A DNA stretch of 64,000 nt from DATEPR01 sp036273855 (GTDB lineage: Bacteria > Actinomycetota > Actinomycetes > Mycobacteriales > Pseudonocardiaceae). This document shows positions 51,065 through 61,485 of the stretch, in pieces. The notes below the pieces were generated by a model, which was not told the origin of the DNA, made no database searches, and was given only the letters and a program-made list of their open reading frames with translations. Made by a program: the position numbers and the translations under genes. Positions within the stretch are counted from its first letter, which is position 1, and each line of letters begins with the position of its first letter. The DNA lies in assembly GCA_036273855.1 (NCBI GenBank), contig DASUGU010000106.1:1-64000 (forward strand), read 5' to 3'.

Positions 51065-52603
51065 GTGGAGTCGGAACAGGAGCGCGGGGCGGCGGCTGAC
51101 CGGAGGCTGCACCTGTACGCGTACCTGCAGCCCGGCCGCAACCACCGGACGTACCTGGCGATCATGCGGCTGTTCACGTCGACGCTGCTGGCCGACCTGT
51201 CCGCGGGCGAGGTGGCCACCGCGCTGGCCGCCGCCGAGCGGGACGGGTTGATCGACTCCGGCGAGTCGACCATCGACGTGGTGCTCCCCCGACTGCGGCA
51301 GCTCGTCGAGTGGGGCAACCTGGTGCTGGGCAGGCGGGAGACCGTCGCGGCCAGCATCGCCGAGTTCCAGCAGGGCAGCATGCGCTACCAGGTCAGCAAG
51401 CTGGCCGTGCGCGTGCAGCGCGATGTGGACGAGCTGCTGCGGGTGCCGGAGGGCGCCCGCGAGGTGTCCCGCGAACTGCTGCCGGCGATCCAGCGCGGAC
51501 TGGGCCAGCTCGGCGGCACGCTCGCCCAGGCCGGCGCGACCCGCGACCGCGATCCCGGCTCGGTCGGCGCCCGGCGCAGCAGGGAGATCCTGGCCGAGCA
51601 GGTGACCACGCTGTTCCTGCAGCACGCCGAACTCGCCGCCACCGTCCGCGACTTCTACGCCTACCTGGGCCTGGTCCTGACCCGCAACCACCTGGCGCCG
51701 GACGAGATCGCCGGCTTCCGCGACCTGCTGGTGGAATACATCCAGCTGGTCGTCGAGGACGTCCTGCGGTACACGCCGACGGTCGCCGCCACGCTCGCGA
51801 CACTGGCCGGCGGGCGGGCCGACATGCTGGAACTGCTGGGCGCCGGCGAGCAGTTGAGCGGCGCGGTCGAGCGGGCGCGCGGCCGGACCGCCGCCGACTG
51901 GGCCGAGCTCACCGACTGGTTCGTGGACCGGCCGGGCAGCCCGAGCCAGATCACCGCGCTGCGCGACGCCACCGCGCGGGCCATCGGTGCGCTGCTGGCG
52001 AACGTGAAACGCGCCACGTCCGGCGGTGGCCTGCTACCCAGCAGGCGCGCCGAGCTGCTCAAGCTGGCCAGGTGGTGCCACGACAGCACACCGGAGCGCG
52101 CGCATGCCGTCTACGCGGCCGCATTCGGCCTGTTCTCGTCACGGAACCTGTTGCCGGCGCCCGAACACGACGGTGACGACGAGCGGACACCGTGGCGGGA
52201 CGGCCCGGTGCTGGACGTGTCGGTGAGCGTGCGCAGCCGGGGCGACCGGGGTGCCCGTGGCCGCCCGGCCCGCATCCTGGACGACCCGATCGGGCGGGAG
52301 TCGCTGCTGGCCCAGGCCAGGCGGGCGGACCAGCGGCGCAGGGCGGCGGCAGCCGAACTCGCCGCGGCGGCCGACGATCTGGAGCATGCCGAGCTGTCCC
52401 CGGACGCGCTGTCCGCCCTGTGCGAACTGCTCACCCTGGCGATGGCCCAGCGGGAGCACACCAGGGACACCGGCGCCGCCGCCGATCCGGTGCGCGGCCT
52501 GAAGCTCACCGTCGAGTCGACCGTCGGGCACACGACTCGCATCCGCAGCGCCGCCGGCACCCTGACCCTGACCGACACGTCGCTGGCGCTGGAACGCGCA
52601 TGA
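51065..52603 (+). CDS. jetA: JetA-like (TIGR02677/DUF2397) Wadjet subunit (512 aa)
   Basis: Kleisin-like subunit of an SMC anti-plasmid complex. The start RRLHLYAYLQPGRNHRTYLAIMRLF and the body (EWGNLVLGRRETVAASIAEFQQGSMRYQVSKLAVRVQRDVDEL) match the DUF2397 family. The C-terminal half has AAAAELAAAADDLEHAELSPDAL. Followed by the JetB gene with a 4-bp ATGA overlap. A TAAGGT -10-like box lies 8 bp before the GTG. In Wadjet systems this subunit links the SMC arms. Confidence 0.85.
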   Translation: MESEQERGAAADRRLHLYAYLQPGRNHRTYLAIMRLFTSTLLADLSAGEVATALAAAERDGLIDSGESTIDVVLPRLRQLVEWGNLVLGRRETVAASIAEFQQGSMRYQVSKLAVRVQRDVDELLRVPEGAREVSRELLPAIQRGLGQLGGTLAQAGATRDRDPGSVGARRSREILAEQVTTLFLQHAELAATVRDFYAYLGLVLTRNHLAPDEIAGFRDLLVEYIQLVVEDVLRYTPTVAATLATLAGGRADMLELLGAGEQLSGAVERARGRTAADWAELTDWFVDRPGSPSQITALRDATARAIGALLANVKRATSGGGLLPSRRAELLKLARWCHDSTPERAHAVYAAAFGLFSSRNLLPAPEHDGDDERTPWRDGPVLDVSVSVRSRGDRGARGRPARILDDPIGRESLLAQARRADQRRRAAAAELAAAADDLEHAELSPDALSALCELLTLAMAQREHTRDTGAAADPVRGLKLTVESTVGHTTRIRSAAGTLTLTDTSLALERA

Positions 52604-53820
52604 GCAACGACGTGCTGGACGGGCTGTCCGAGATCGACGCGGCCAACGTGGTGCGCTGTGCCCGGGTGCTGCTGCGCAGGCCGCTGCTGCGGGTCGGCGG
52701 GCCGGACGGCGACCTGCTGCCGCTGGTGTATCGGCACCGGGCCGCGCTGGCCGACCTGTTCACCCAGACCCTGGGCTACCGGCTGGTGGTGCAGCGGCAG
52801 TTCGCCCGGCTGTACAAGGCGATCCCGGGCACCGACCTGCCCCGCGCGGAGGCCGGCCTCACGCCTGCCGGGTACGCGTACGTGGCGCTGACCGTCGCCG
52901 CGTTGACCGGCGCCGGCCGGCAGGTGTTGCTGTCCCGGCTGGTGGTCGACGTGCGGGTGGCCGCGGCCGAGGCGGGTATCGAGGCCGGGGACGACGTGGC
53001 CGACCGGCGGGCGCTCACCGCCGCGCTACGCCATCTGTTGGGGCTGGGCGTGATCACCGAGACCGAGGGTTCGGTGAGTGGCCTGTTCGACGAGGCGTTG
53101 ATCACCATCGACACCGATCTGCTCGGCCAGTTGCTGGTCGGCCCGCTGGCCGAGGCGTCGTCGGCCGACGAGCTGCTCGCCCTGGCCGCGCGGCCAGGTC
53201 CCCGGGGTGTCGAGCACGCGGTGCGGCGGCGCCTGGTGGAGGACCCGGTCACGCTGTACGCGGACCTGCCGGCCGACCAGGCGGAGTGGCTGCGCCGCCG
53301 GGCGCGGCGCGAATCCGGTGTGCTGGAACGGTGTTTCGGGCTGGTCACCGAGACCCGGGCCGAGGGCGTCGCGGTGACCGATCCCGAGGACTACCTGACC
53401 GATCTGGTGTTCCCCGGCGCCAGCACGGTGGCCAGGATGGCGCTGCTGGCGCTGCCCGAACTGCTCGCCGAACCGCAGCCGGAACTGGACGCGGCCGAGG
53501 ACGAGACCGTGCGCCGGTCCGACGGGCGGGTGCCGGTGACGGTCGGGCAGGTGCGGCTGGCGTGCCGGCGGCTGATGACCGATTTCCCTGCCGCGTGGGC
53601 GAAACAGGCCACGGAGGACGTGGCCGAACTGGCCGACGACGTGCTCGCGCTGCTGGCCGCGGCCGGGTTGGCGGTGCCGGACGGCGACGGCTGGCTGCTC
53701 TCGCCCGCCGCCCACCGCTGGCAGCCGGAGCCGGACGACCGGCCCGCCGGGCCGGTGCCCGAGCCACCCCCCGAACCGGAGCCTGGATGGTCGCTGTTCG
53801 ACGAGGAGGTTGCTGGATGA
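52600..53820 (+). CDS. jetB: JetB-like (TIGR02678/DUF2398) Wadjet subunit (406 aa)
   Basis: The winged-helix, KITE-like subunit. The start VVRCARVLLRRPLLRVGGPDGDLLPLVYRHRAALADLF and VQRQFARLYKAIP fit the DUF2398 family, as does the acidic, Pro-rich end (PEPPPEPEPGWSLFDEE). Overlaps both neighbours by 4 bp (ATGA), so the three proteins are made together in fixed ratio. Confidence 0.85.
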   Translation: MSNDVLDGLSEIDAANVVRCARVLLRRPLLRVGGPDGDLLPLVYRHRAALADLFTQTLGYRLVVQRQFARLYKAIPGTDLPRAEAGLTPAGYAYVALTVAALTGAGRQVLLSRLVVDVRVAAAEAGIEAGDDVADRRALTAALRHLLGLGVITETEGSVSGLFDEALITIDTDLLGQLLVGPLAEASSADELLALAARPGPRGVEHAVRRRLVEDPVTLYADLPADQAEWLRRRARRESGVLERCFGLVTETRAEGVAVTDPEDYLTDLVFPGASTVARMALLALPELLAEPQPELDAAEDETVRRSDGRVPVTVGQVRLACRRLMTDFPAAWAKQATEDVAELADDVLALLAAAGLAVPDGDGWLLSPAAHRWQPEPDDRPAGPVPEPPPEPEPGWSLFDEEVAG

Positions 53821-56800
53821 CCGCGGATCGCTGGCGGCTGCACCGCGGTGGGATCGTCAACATCTGGCAGTACGACGAGCAGGAGTTCGACTTCTCCGGC
53901 GGTCGCGCGATCCTCCAGGGCACCAACGGTTCCGGCAAGTCCCGCACGCTGGAGCTGCTGCTGCCGCTGTGCCTGGACGGCGACCTGCGGCAGCTGGGCT
54001 CCAAGGGTTTCGACACGGTCAGCATCCGCAGGCTGATGCTGGACGAGTACGACGGCGGCCCGAACCGGATCGGCTACGCCTGGGTCGAACTGCGCCGGGT
54101 GGACGCCGAGGGCGTCGAACGGTTCCTCACCTGTGGCCTGGGATTGAAGGCGTCGGCGACCTCCCAGCAGGTCAGCGACTCATGGCGGTTCGTCACCGAC
54201 GCCAGAGTGGGCGTGGACTTCCGGCTGGCCGGGCCGGACCGGGTGCCGCTGGGGCCTGCCCAGTTGCGCGACGAGATCGGCGCCGACCGGGTGCTGGAGG
54301 ACGCGGCGTTCCGGGCCAGGATCGCCGAGCTGGTCTACCGGATGCCGGCCGGCCGCTACGGCGACCTGCTGCACCTGCAGCGGACGCTGCGCAACCCCGA
54401 TGTCGGGCTGAAGGTGCTGGAAGGGCAGCTGGAGCAGATCCTGTCCGACGCGCTCCCGCCGCTCGACTCGAGCATGATCGAGCAGTTGGCCGGTTCGTTC
54501 GAGGACCTGGAGTCGATCCGGGAGAACATCGGTCGACTGTCCACTGCGGACAATGCGTTGTCCGCGTTCCTGGGCAGCTACTCGGGTTACGCGCTGGCCG
54601 CGTTGCGCACCGCTGGCGAGCGGGCCCGATCGGCCACCCGTGCGCTGGAGTCGGACCGCGCAGAACTGCGCACGCTGAGCGCGCGGTTGGAGCAACAACG
54701 AGCAGCGCACGAGACCGCGCTGGCCGAGGTGACCGCCAAGGAGCAGCGGGACACCGAGCTGGACCACACGATCGACTCGCTCAAGGAACTGCCTGCCTAC
54801 CAAGGCATGCGCGACCTGTCCGACCGTGAACGCCTGGTCGCGCACGCGCGGGCGGCGGCCGAGGGCGCGCTGGAGACCGCGACCAAGCACCGCACGCACG
54901 CCGACCGGGCCGTGGAGACCGTGCTCACCGTGCTGCGGCGGCTCGCCCAGGACACCGAGGCGGCCGGCGAACTCGCCGAGACGACCCGCCGGGAGATGTC
55001 GGCCGCCGGGCTGGATTCCGCGCTGTGCCCCAGGGTCCCCTCGGTGCCGGCAGCCGTCCCCGGCACGACGGTGGAACTGGTGCGTGCCAAGCCCGATCCG
55101 GAGGCGGCGGCCGTCCAGGTGGAGCGGCGCACCCCGCCACCGGTGGCGCCGGACGTGCTGGACGCCGAGTTGCGGGCGGCGGCCGACCAGGCGGCCCGGG
55201 GCGCGTCGGTGGCCACGCAGCGCTCCGCGCTGACCCTGGCCCTGCACGAGCGGGCGGTCAGGGTGGACCGGCAGGCACAGCGGTTGGACGGGCTGCGGGC
55301 GGCTGCCCGGCAGGCCCAGCTGGAGGCCACCGAGTCGGTCGGCAGGCGCAACGAGGCCGCCCAGCGGCTGGACGATGCCGTCGCGACCTGGTGGGAGCGG
55401 GCCGGTGGCTGGGGTTCGGCCGGGCCGTTCGGTGCCGACGCGCGACCGCCCGCCCCGCCGACGCACGACGAGCTACGGGCCAACGCCGACCTGGCCAGGA
55501 CCGCGCACGAGGCGGCCAGGGAGTGGGCCGCACCCCGGCTGCGTGGCCTGCGGCAGGCCGTGGTGTCGGCGGCCGCGCGGGTGGAGCAGGTGGCCGCGGT
55601 GATCGCCACGGCCGAGTCGGAGCTGATCGCGCTGCGCGGCGGTGTGGACGCCACTCCCCCGGCGCCGCCCTATGCGACGGCCCGCCGCGATCCGGCCGGC
55701 GGTGCCTCGTTCTACCAGCTGGTGGACTTCGTGCCGGACCTGGACGGTAAGGCACGGGCCGGGTTGGAGGCCGCGCTGCAGGGGTGCGGCCTGCTGTCCG
55801 CGTGGGTGCGGGCGGACGGCGGCCTGGATCCGGGTGTCGCCGAATTGTTCGCGGTGGGCGGTGCGACGGCGGGGCCGACACTGGCGTCCGTGCTGGTGCC
55901 GGCCGTCGAGCCGGGCTGCCCGGTGCCGGTCGACGTGGTGGCCGCCGTGCTCAACGGGGTGTCGCTCGGGGACGCCGGTGGGCTCGCCGTGTCGACCACG
56001 GGGCGGTGGCGGGCCGGGGTGCTCGCCGGGACGATGGCCAAGGCCACGGCCGAGTTCGTCGGCGCCGGCGCCCGTGAGGCGGCCAGGGCCAGGCGGGCCG
56101 CCGAGCTGACCGCGCGGCTGGACGTGCTGCGCGCCGACCGGGCCGTCGCCGACGCCGAACTGGCCGAGCACACCGGCCGGGTCACCGAATGGGAACGGCA
56201 CCTGGACGCCTTCCCCGACGACCGCTCACTCATCGCCGCGCACGCCACGCTCACCACCGCCACCCGCACCGCGGACGAGGCCACCGTCAAGGCCGCCCGG
56301 CTGCGCGGCGAGTACGAGACCGCCGACCGGCACAGCGAGGCGGCGCAGATCGAGCTCACCCAGACCGCCGCCGAGGCCGGCCTGCCCGCCGACACCGCGA
56401 CGCTCCAGGCCGCCCACAGCGCGTCGGTGTCCGCGCGGGGTAGCGCGGAAGCGTTGCGGGACACGCTGATCGGCCGGTGCGGCGGCACCGTCCGGGACCT
56501 GACCGACGCGCTGCACGACCACCAGGCCGCAGACGACGACCTGGGCGACGCGGCCGGTGCCGCCGAGGCGAGCTGCGCCGAGTTCGCCCGGGAGGCCGCC
56601 GCGCTGGCCGACCTGACGGCCGCGATCGGCGGCGAGGCAGAGCAGATCGCCGCCCAGCTCACCGGTCTGGAGGCGGAGCGGCGGGCACTGCGCACCGAAC
56701 TGCCGGCGCTGCGGGCGAGCGCGACCGAACTGTCCAACCACGTCGTGAAGACCGAAACGGTGTTGGAGGGCAAGGAAAGCGACATCGGCGGCAAGGTATC

Positions 56801-57896
56801 CGCGGCCGACGCCGCCGAGGCCAACTTCCGGTCCGCGCTGGCCGCGCCCGGTGTGGTGGCAGCCGCGCTGCCCGATGCCGCACCGGACGACGTGCCCGGT
56901 CTTCTGTCTACTGTGGAGCGCAAGGGGGGCAGCGAGGAACTGGTGATCACCAAGCTCCAGGCGTTGCAGACCGCGCTGGCCGGCAGCCACGAGATCACCC
57001 CGGAACGGCACGCCGGCATCCTGACCATCACCGTGGCCGGCGAGCAGGGTCCGCGACCGGTGGCCGGGGCGGCCCGCCAGGTCAGCGAACAACTGGCCAG
57101 GCAGCGCGGCTTCCTCGGCGAGCGCTACCAGGACATCTTCGCCACGTTCATGCTGCGCAACCTCGCCGAACGCCTGCACGGCCAGATCTCCGTCGCCGAG
57201 GACCTGACCCGGCGGATGAACGCCGTACTCGACGTCGCCCGGTCCAGCCAGGGCGTGCACGTGCAACTGGAATGGCGGCCCTCGGCGGCGCTGGACGAGA
57301 CGACGCTGGAGGCGCTCAAGCTGGTCCGGACGCCGTTCGCGGACCGCACCGAGGAACAGGACGCCATGCTGCGGCGGGCGTTCACCGAACGGATCGATGC
57401 CCAGCGCGACACCCATTCCGGCGGCTACGCGGAGATCCTCACCCGCGCGCTGGACTACCGCTCCTGGTACACGTTCACCGTCCGGGTGGCCGACCACGGC
57501 CCGGACGGCAGGCCCAGGACCCGCCGGATGCGGCAACTGTCCTCCGGCGAGACCCGCCTGGTGTCCTACGTGACGCTGTTCGCCGCCGCGGCCGCGTTCT
57601 ACGGCGCGATCAGCGGGTCCACCCCCGGCGACGACGGCACGGCCGCCGGCCCGCTGCGGCTGGTGCTGCTGGACGAGGCTTTCGAGCGGCTGGACGACCC
57701 GACCGTGGCTCGGATGCTGGGGCTGCTCGTCGACCTCGACATGGACTGGATCATCACCTGGCCCAGCGGCTGGGGTGTGTCCGACCGGATCCCGCGCATG
57801 CACATCTACGACGTGCTGCGGCCCAAGTCGGGACGTGGTGTGGCGTGCACCCACACCACGTGGGACGGCGCGGACCTCGACCACGCCGACGGCTGA
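53817..57896 (+). CDS. jetC: JetC-like (TIGR02680) SMC ATPase (1359 aa)
   Basis: The motor subunit. Walker A LQGTNGSGKSRT at residues about 33-44, ABC signature QLSSGETRLVSYV near 1240, Walker B LRLVLLDEAFERLDDPT near 1281, with long coiled coils between (residues about 270-1150, interrupted by a hinge-like globular part near 620-760 containing YQLVDFVPDLDGKARAGLEAAL). GAGGAGG precedes the ATG. JetD (TOPRIM nuclease), normally the fourth gene, is not next to it: the next gene is a converging protease. Confidence 0.92.
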   Translation: MTADRWRLHRGGIVNIWQYDEQEFDFSGGRAILQGTNGSGKSRTLELLLPLCLDGDLRQLGSKGFDTVSIRRLMLDEYDGGPNRIGYAWVELRRVDAEGVERFLTCGLGLKASATSQQVSDSWRFVTDARVGVDFRLAGPDRVPLGPAQLRDEIGADRVLEDAAFRARIAELVYRMPAGRYGDLLHLQRTLRNPDVGLKVLEGQLEQILSDALPPLDSSMIEQLAGSFEDLESIRENIGRLSTADNALSAFLGSYSGYALAALRTAGERARSATRALESDRAELRTLSARLEQQRAAHETALAEVTAKEQRDTELDHTIDSLKELPAYQGMRDLSDRERLVAHARAAAEGALETATKHRTHADRAVETVLTVLRRLAQDTEAAGELAETTRREMSAAGLDSALCPRVPSVPAAVPGTTVELVRAKPDPEAAAVQVERRTPPPVAPDVLDAELRAAADQAARGASVATQRSALTLALHERAVRVDRQAQRLDGLRAAARQAQLEATESVGRRNEAAQRLDDAVATWWERAGGWGSAGPFGADARPPAPPTHDELRANADLARTAHEAAREWAAPRLRGLRQAVVSAAARVEQVAAVIATAESELIALRGGVDATPPAPPYATARRDPAGGASFYQLVDFVPDLDGKARAGLEAALQGCGLLSAWVRADGGLDPGVAELFAVGGATAGPTLASVLVPAVEPGCPVPVDVVAAVLNGVSLGDAGGLAVSTTGRWRAGVLAGTMAKATAEFVGAGAREAARARRAAELTARLDVLRADRAVADAELAEHTGRVTEWERHLDAFPDDRSLIAAHATLTTATRTADEATVKAARLRGEYETADRHSEAAQIELTQTAAEAGLPADTATLQAAHSASVSARGSAEALRDTLIGRCGGTVRDLTDALHDHQAADDDLGDAAGAAEASCAEFAREAAALADLTAAIGGEAEQIAAQLTGLEAERRALRTELPALRASATELSNHVVKTETVLEGKESDIGGKVSAADAAEANFRSALAAPGVVAAALPDAAPDDVPGLLSTVERKGGSEELVITKLQALQTALAGSHEITPERHAGILTITVAGEQGPRPVAGAARQVSEQLARQRGFLGERYQDIFATFMLRNLAERLHGQISVAEDLTRRMNAVLDVARSSQGVHVQLEWRPSAALDETTLEALKLVRTPFADRTEEQDAMLRRAFTERIDAQRDTHSGGYAEILTRALDYRSWYTFTVRVADHGPDGRPRTRRMRQLSSGETRLVSYVTLFAAAAAFYGAISGSTPGDDGTAAGPLRLVLLDEAFERLDDPTVARMLGLLVDLDMDWIITWPSGWGVSDRIPRMHIYDVLRPKSGRGVACTHTTWDGADLDHADG

Positions 57897-57900
57897 ACGA

Positions 57901-60900
57901 TCACCCGACCGTGTAGGAGTAGGGCACGTACGTCAGCTCGTCGCCCGCGTTGTTGGACAGCGTGGTGTCGTCCACGTAGAGCCAGCCGGTGACGACCGTG
58001 CCCTTCGGCGCGGTGGGCGTGAGCGTGACCGTGATGGTGCCGTCGTCGCCCGGGTCGACCGTGATCGGGTGGAACGCGGGCGGCTGGTCCCGCACGCCGC
58101 CCAGCCAGTAGTCGCCGGTCGACGAGGTCACGTCCGGGTTGAACGACTGGGTGTGTACGACAGCGGCGAAGTTGGCCGTACCCGGGCTGGGTGCGTCGAA
58201 CGGGCCGATCGGGTCGGCCTCCAGCAGCCACAGGCCCTGGCTGATCGCCGGCGAACTGTCCGTGGCCACCGCGATGTTGCCCGGACCGGGTGATCCCAGG
58301 TGCTCGGGTTCACCGGTGTTGGCGGCCAGGTCGGCGGACACCGGGATGGAGCCCGACGTGATACCGGTGAGCCGGGACGAATCCGGCGGCACCAGGTAGC
58401 CCAGGCTGGCCGACGGCGCCAGCGGCACGTTCGCCGCCGACGAGTTCGGGACCAGCTGGGTGTCGGTCCAGGTCGAGGTGCGGGCGTCGACGTAGTAGGA
58501 GCCCTGCGCGCTGCCGGTGTTGTGCACGGTCACCTGCATCGTGACCGGCTTTCCCTGGGGCAGCACGGTTTTGCGCGCCGGCACGTGGGCGGCGGCGACG
58601 TCGACCTGGTTGAACGTGACATGACCACTGAACGGTTCACTCGTGCTCGCGCCGGCCACCGCGTTCTGGAACACGACGACGTAGCGCCACCGGCCGGGCA
58701 GCGGGTCGCGCTTGTAACCCTGCAACGAGTGCCCGTACTCCGTGGGGTTGCCGTCACGGTCCACGGCCAGCACGTTGGTGGCCTGGCTGAGGATCTGGCC
58801 GTCCGGGCTGACCAGGTAGCCGAGCACGCCCTGGTTCACGCTGCCGTGCGTGGCCACGCTGATGTCGATGTCCCGTTTCCCGGCCGGCACGTCGAACTGG
58901 TACGTGTTCGTCTGCGCTGCCGCGCCGGGCCTGCCGTTGCCGCCGGTCAGCACGCCGGAGAACGTGCCGCCCTGGCTGCCGCCGACGTCGACCAGGCTGC
59001 GCAGCATCAGCGGCACCGCGAAGTGCTGGTGTGTAGCGGTGTCCACCTCGACGGCGGCGGCCATGTCGCCCGGCTGCGCGGGGGTGCGCGCGGTGACGTC
59101 CAGCGTGCCGGTCCTGCCGGGCGGCAGGTGCAGCGTGCCGGTGACGGTGCCGACGTCGGTGTAACGGCTGGTGGCGAACTCGTAGCTGACCTGACCGTTG
59201 AACCCGCCGGACGAGTGTGGCGCGTAGATCAGCGCGGTCCACTGCCCCGGCATCGGGTCGTGCACGTCGACGTGGCCGAAGTCCGGGCCGACCGGCGACT
59301 GCGGCATCGAGTAACCGGCGAACGCGCCCTTCGGGTCGAGCAGGATGAGCGTGACGGCGTCGCCGGTCGGGTCGGACCAGGCGATCGAGGCGTCCAGGTG
59401 GTCGGCGCCCTGGGTCACGGTGAACGTCTTGGTGACGTCGTCGACCTGGGTACCGCCCCTGCTCAGCATGTGCGCCGGGGCGGTGGTGTCGAGCTGGACG
59501 CTACCGCGCAGGTCGGACAGCGTGGTGGTGAGGGCGCGGCCGTGGCCGGTGACGGTCTGCGGAGTGGCGCCGACGTTGGTGACGGCGAGCCGGAAGTGCC
59601 GGGTGGTACCGGGGTTGCCGGTGGCGTCCAGTTGGGACTGGTCGAACAGCAGCCCGTTGCCCTGGGCCTTCGGTGTGCCGTGCTGGTCCGAAATGGACAT
59701 CGCGGCCTGGACCGCGGCGAACGCGTTGAGCATGCCGTCGCCCTGACGTTGCGCGGGATCACCGTTGTCCGTCGCGGAGCTGGTGAGGATCTGCTTGACC
59801 AGGGCCGGGGTCGGCTTCGCCTTGTTGTGGGTCTGCTCGTACGCCTGGATCACCAGCGCGGCGGCACCGGCGGTGAGGGGCGCGGCCTGGCTGGTGCCGC
59901 CGAACGCCTGCACGGGCGACGGTCTGCCCTGGTAGTTGGTGCAACCCAGGTGTTGGGCGACGTCGGTGGAGCACAGCGCCCAGCCCAGGTCGCCGGGCGC
60001 GATCAGGTCGTAGGCGCGGCCGCTCTGGGTGATGCCGCTGGAGCTGATCGCGGAGACGTTGTCGTCCTCCCAGGTGCCGTGGAAGCCGGGCAGGCTGTCC
60101 CAGGTCTGGGCCATGATGCGGTAGGTGGTGGCGGCGCCGACGCTGATGATGTGCGGGTCGCTGCTCGGGTTGTCCACGGTGTTGCCGTAACCGGCGTCAC
60201 CGGAACTGTTGACGACGGTCACGCCTGCCGCCACGGCCGCGTCGTTGGCCAGGCTGAACGGGTCGGTGCCGTTGTCCGGGTAGGGGTTGGAGCCCAGCGA
60301 CTCGTTGATGACGTCCACGTGGTCGTGGTTGACGGCGTAGTCGATGGCCTGGACAACGCCGGAGGTCGAGCCGAAACCGTTGGAGGCGATGACTTTCAGG
60401 CCGACCAGACTCGCGCCCGGAGCCATGCCGAGAATGCGGATGTCGCACTTCTTCGGCAGCGGGTTGGCGGGGCTGACGAAGTCGGAGATGTCGTAGGTCT
60501 GCCGGCCCTGCGCGGCGATGGCGCTGGCGTCGCCGAACGCCTCGCGGTCGTCGTTGGGGACGCCGGTGCCCTCGCCGCTGAAGTCGCGGTAGTCGGTGAA
60601 GACGTGGCTGCCGTTGGCGCGGATGAAGTCCGGGTTGGCGGTGTCGATGCCGTCGGCGAGGTAGGCGACGGTGACGCCCTTCCCGGTGGCGAGGGTCTGG
60701 GCCTGCGGGGTCGTCGGGTCCAGGGCGGCGTCGTGGGTGGTCTGGAGGGCCTCGGGTTCGAGGAGGGGTTGCTTCGGGTTGGTCGGGCAGGCGCCCGGGC
60801 CGGGCATGGGCGTTGCCGGTGCCGGGGCTGGTGCCGGGGCTGGTGCCGGTGCCGGTGCCGGTGCCGGGGCCGGGGCTGGTGCCGGTGCCGGGGCTGGTGC

Positions 60901-61350
60901 CGGTGTCGGTGCTGGTGCTGGTGCCGGGGCGGCCGGCCTGGCGGGGGTGGCCATCTTGATCGGCAGGTCGGGGACGACGGCGGCGACCTGGGGATCGGCG
61001 GCGAGGTGCTGGCTCTCGGTGGTCGTCATGGTGGCGGCGAAGCCGTTGATGACGCTGAACTGGGTGACGCGGGTGGCGCCGGAATGGCGGACCTGGTCGA
61101 CGAGCTGGCGCTGGTCGGACTGCGTCGCGGCGGCGCGTTTGCCGTCGTTGCCGTTGGTGGGTGGGGCTTCCGGGTGCTGGTTGCGGAGCAGGACGATCAC
61201 CGGGCGCTGCGGCCCGTGGGACAGGTCGGCGATGACCTGGGGGGTGATCGGTTGCGGTCCCGGCGTGGTCGCGGCGGCCGGGCTGACCACGCCGAGCGCG
61301 ATGACCGTGCCGAGCGCGCAGGCGGTACCGAGCGCCGAGTGCTGCTTCAT
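57901..61350 (-). CDS. Secreted S8-like subtilase with PA-rich linker (1149 aa)
   Basis: A Sec signal (MKQHSALGTACALGTVIALG), an inhibitor-I9-like prodomain (about 30-130), and a (Pro-Ala)n linker at about 137-180. The S8 domain has an Asp at YLADGIDTANPDF (about 231), oxyanion Asn in NSSGDAG, and Ser in FGGTSQAAP (about 482). The canonical HGTH motif is not visible; FGDASAIAAQG stands there, so catalysis is uncertain. The C-terminal half (about 550-1149) has beta-rich repeats. The ATG at 61350 follows GGGGG. Confidence 0.8.
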   Translation of the reverse strand: MKQHSALGTACALGTVIALGVVSPAAATTPGPQPITPQVIADLSHGPQRPVIVLLRNQHPEAPPTNGNDGKRAAATQSDQRQLVDQVRHSGATRVTQFSVINGFAATMTTTESQHLAADPQVAAVVPDLPIKMATPARPAAPAPAPAPTPAPAPAPAPAPAPAPAPAPAPAPAPAPAPATPMPGPGACPTNPKQPLLEPEALQTTHDAALDPTTPQAQTLATGKGVTVAYLADGIDTANPDFIRANGSHVFTDYRDFSGEGTGVPNDDREAFGDASAIAAQGRQTYDISDFVSPANPLPKKCDIRILGMAPGASLVGLKVIASNGFGSTSGVVQAIDYAVNHDHVDVINESLGSNPYPDNGTDPFSLANDAAVAAGVTVVNSSGDAGYGNTVDNPSSDPHIISVGAATTYRIMAQTWDSLPGFHGTWEDDNVSAISSSGITQSGRAYDLIAPGDLGWALCSTDVAQHLGCTNYQGRPSPVQAFGGTSQAAPLTAGAAALVIQAYEQTHNKAKPTPALVKQILTSSATDNGDPAQRQGDGMLNAFAAVQAAMSISDQHGTPKAQGNGLLFDQSQLDATGNPGTTRHFRLAVTNVGATPQTVTGHGRALTTTLSDLRGSVQLDTTAPAHMLSRGGTQVDDVTKTFTVTQGADHLDASIAWSDPTGDAVTLILLDPKGAFAGYSMPQSPVGPDFGHVDVHDPMPGQWTALIYAPHSSGGFNGQVSYEFATSRYTDVGTVTGTLHLPPGRTGTLDVTARTPAQPGDMAAAVEVDTATHQHFAVPLMLRSLVDVGGSQGGTFSGVLTGGNGRPGAAAQTNTYQFDVPAGKRDIDISVATHGSVNQGVLGYLVSPDGQILSQATNVLAVDRDGNPTEYGHSLQGYKRDPLPGRWRYVVVFQNAVAGASTSEPFSGHVTFNQVDVAAAHVPARKTVLPQGKPVTMQVTVHNTGSAQGSYYVDARTSTWTDTQLVPNSSAANVPLAPSASLGYLVPPDSSRLTGITSGSIPVSADLAANTGEPEHLGSPGPGNIAVATDSSPAISQGLWLLEADPIGPFDAPSPGTANFAAVVHTQSFNPDVTSSTGDYWLGGVRDQPPAFHPITVDPGDDGTITVTLTPTAPKGTVVTGWLYVDDTTLSNNAGDELTYVPYSYTVG

Positions 61351-61485
61351 CCATACCCCCGGAAAGCGACGGCTGACGCACAGAAAGTAGCCGAACTGCG
61401 CGACCCTCGCGCACCGAGCAGATCCCCCAAACCACCCGACTGAGCGAACAACTCCACCCGAGACGCTTGCCCGATGTCGCCACGA

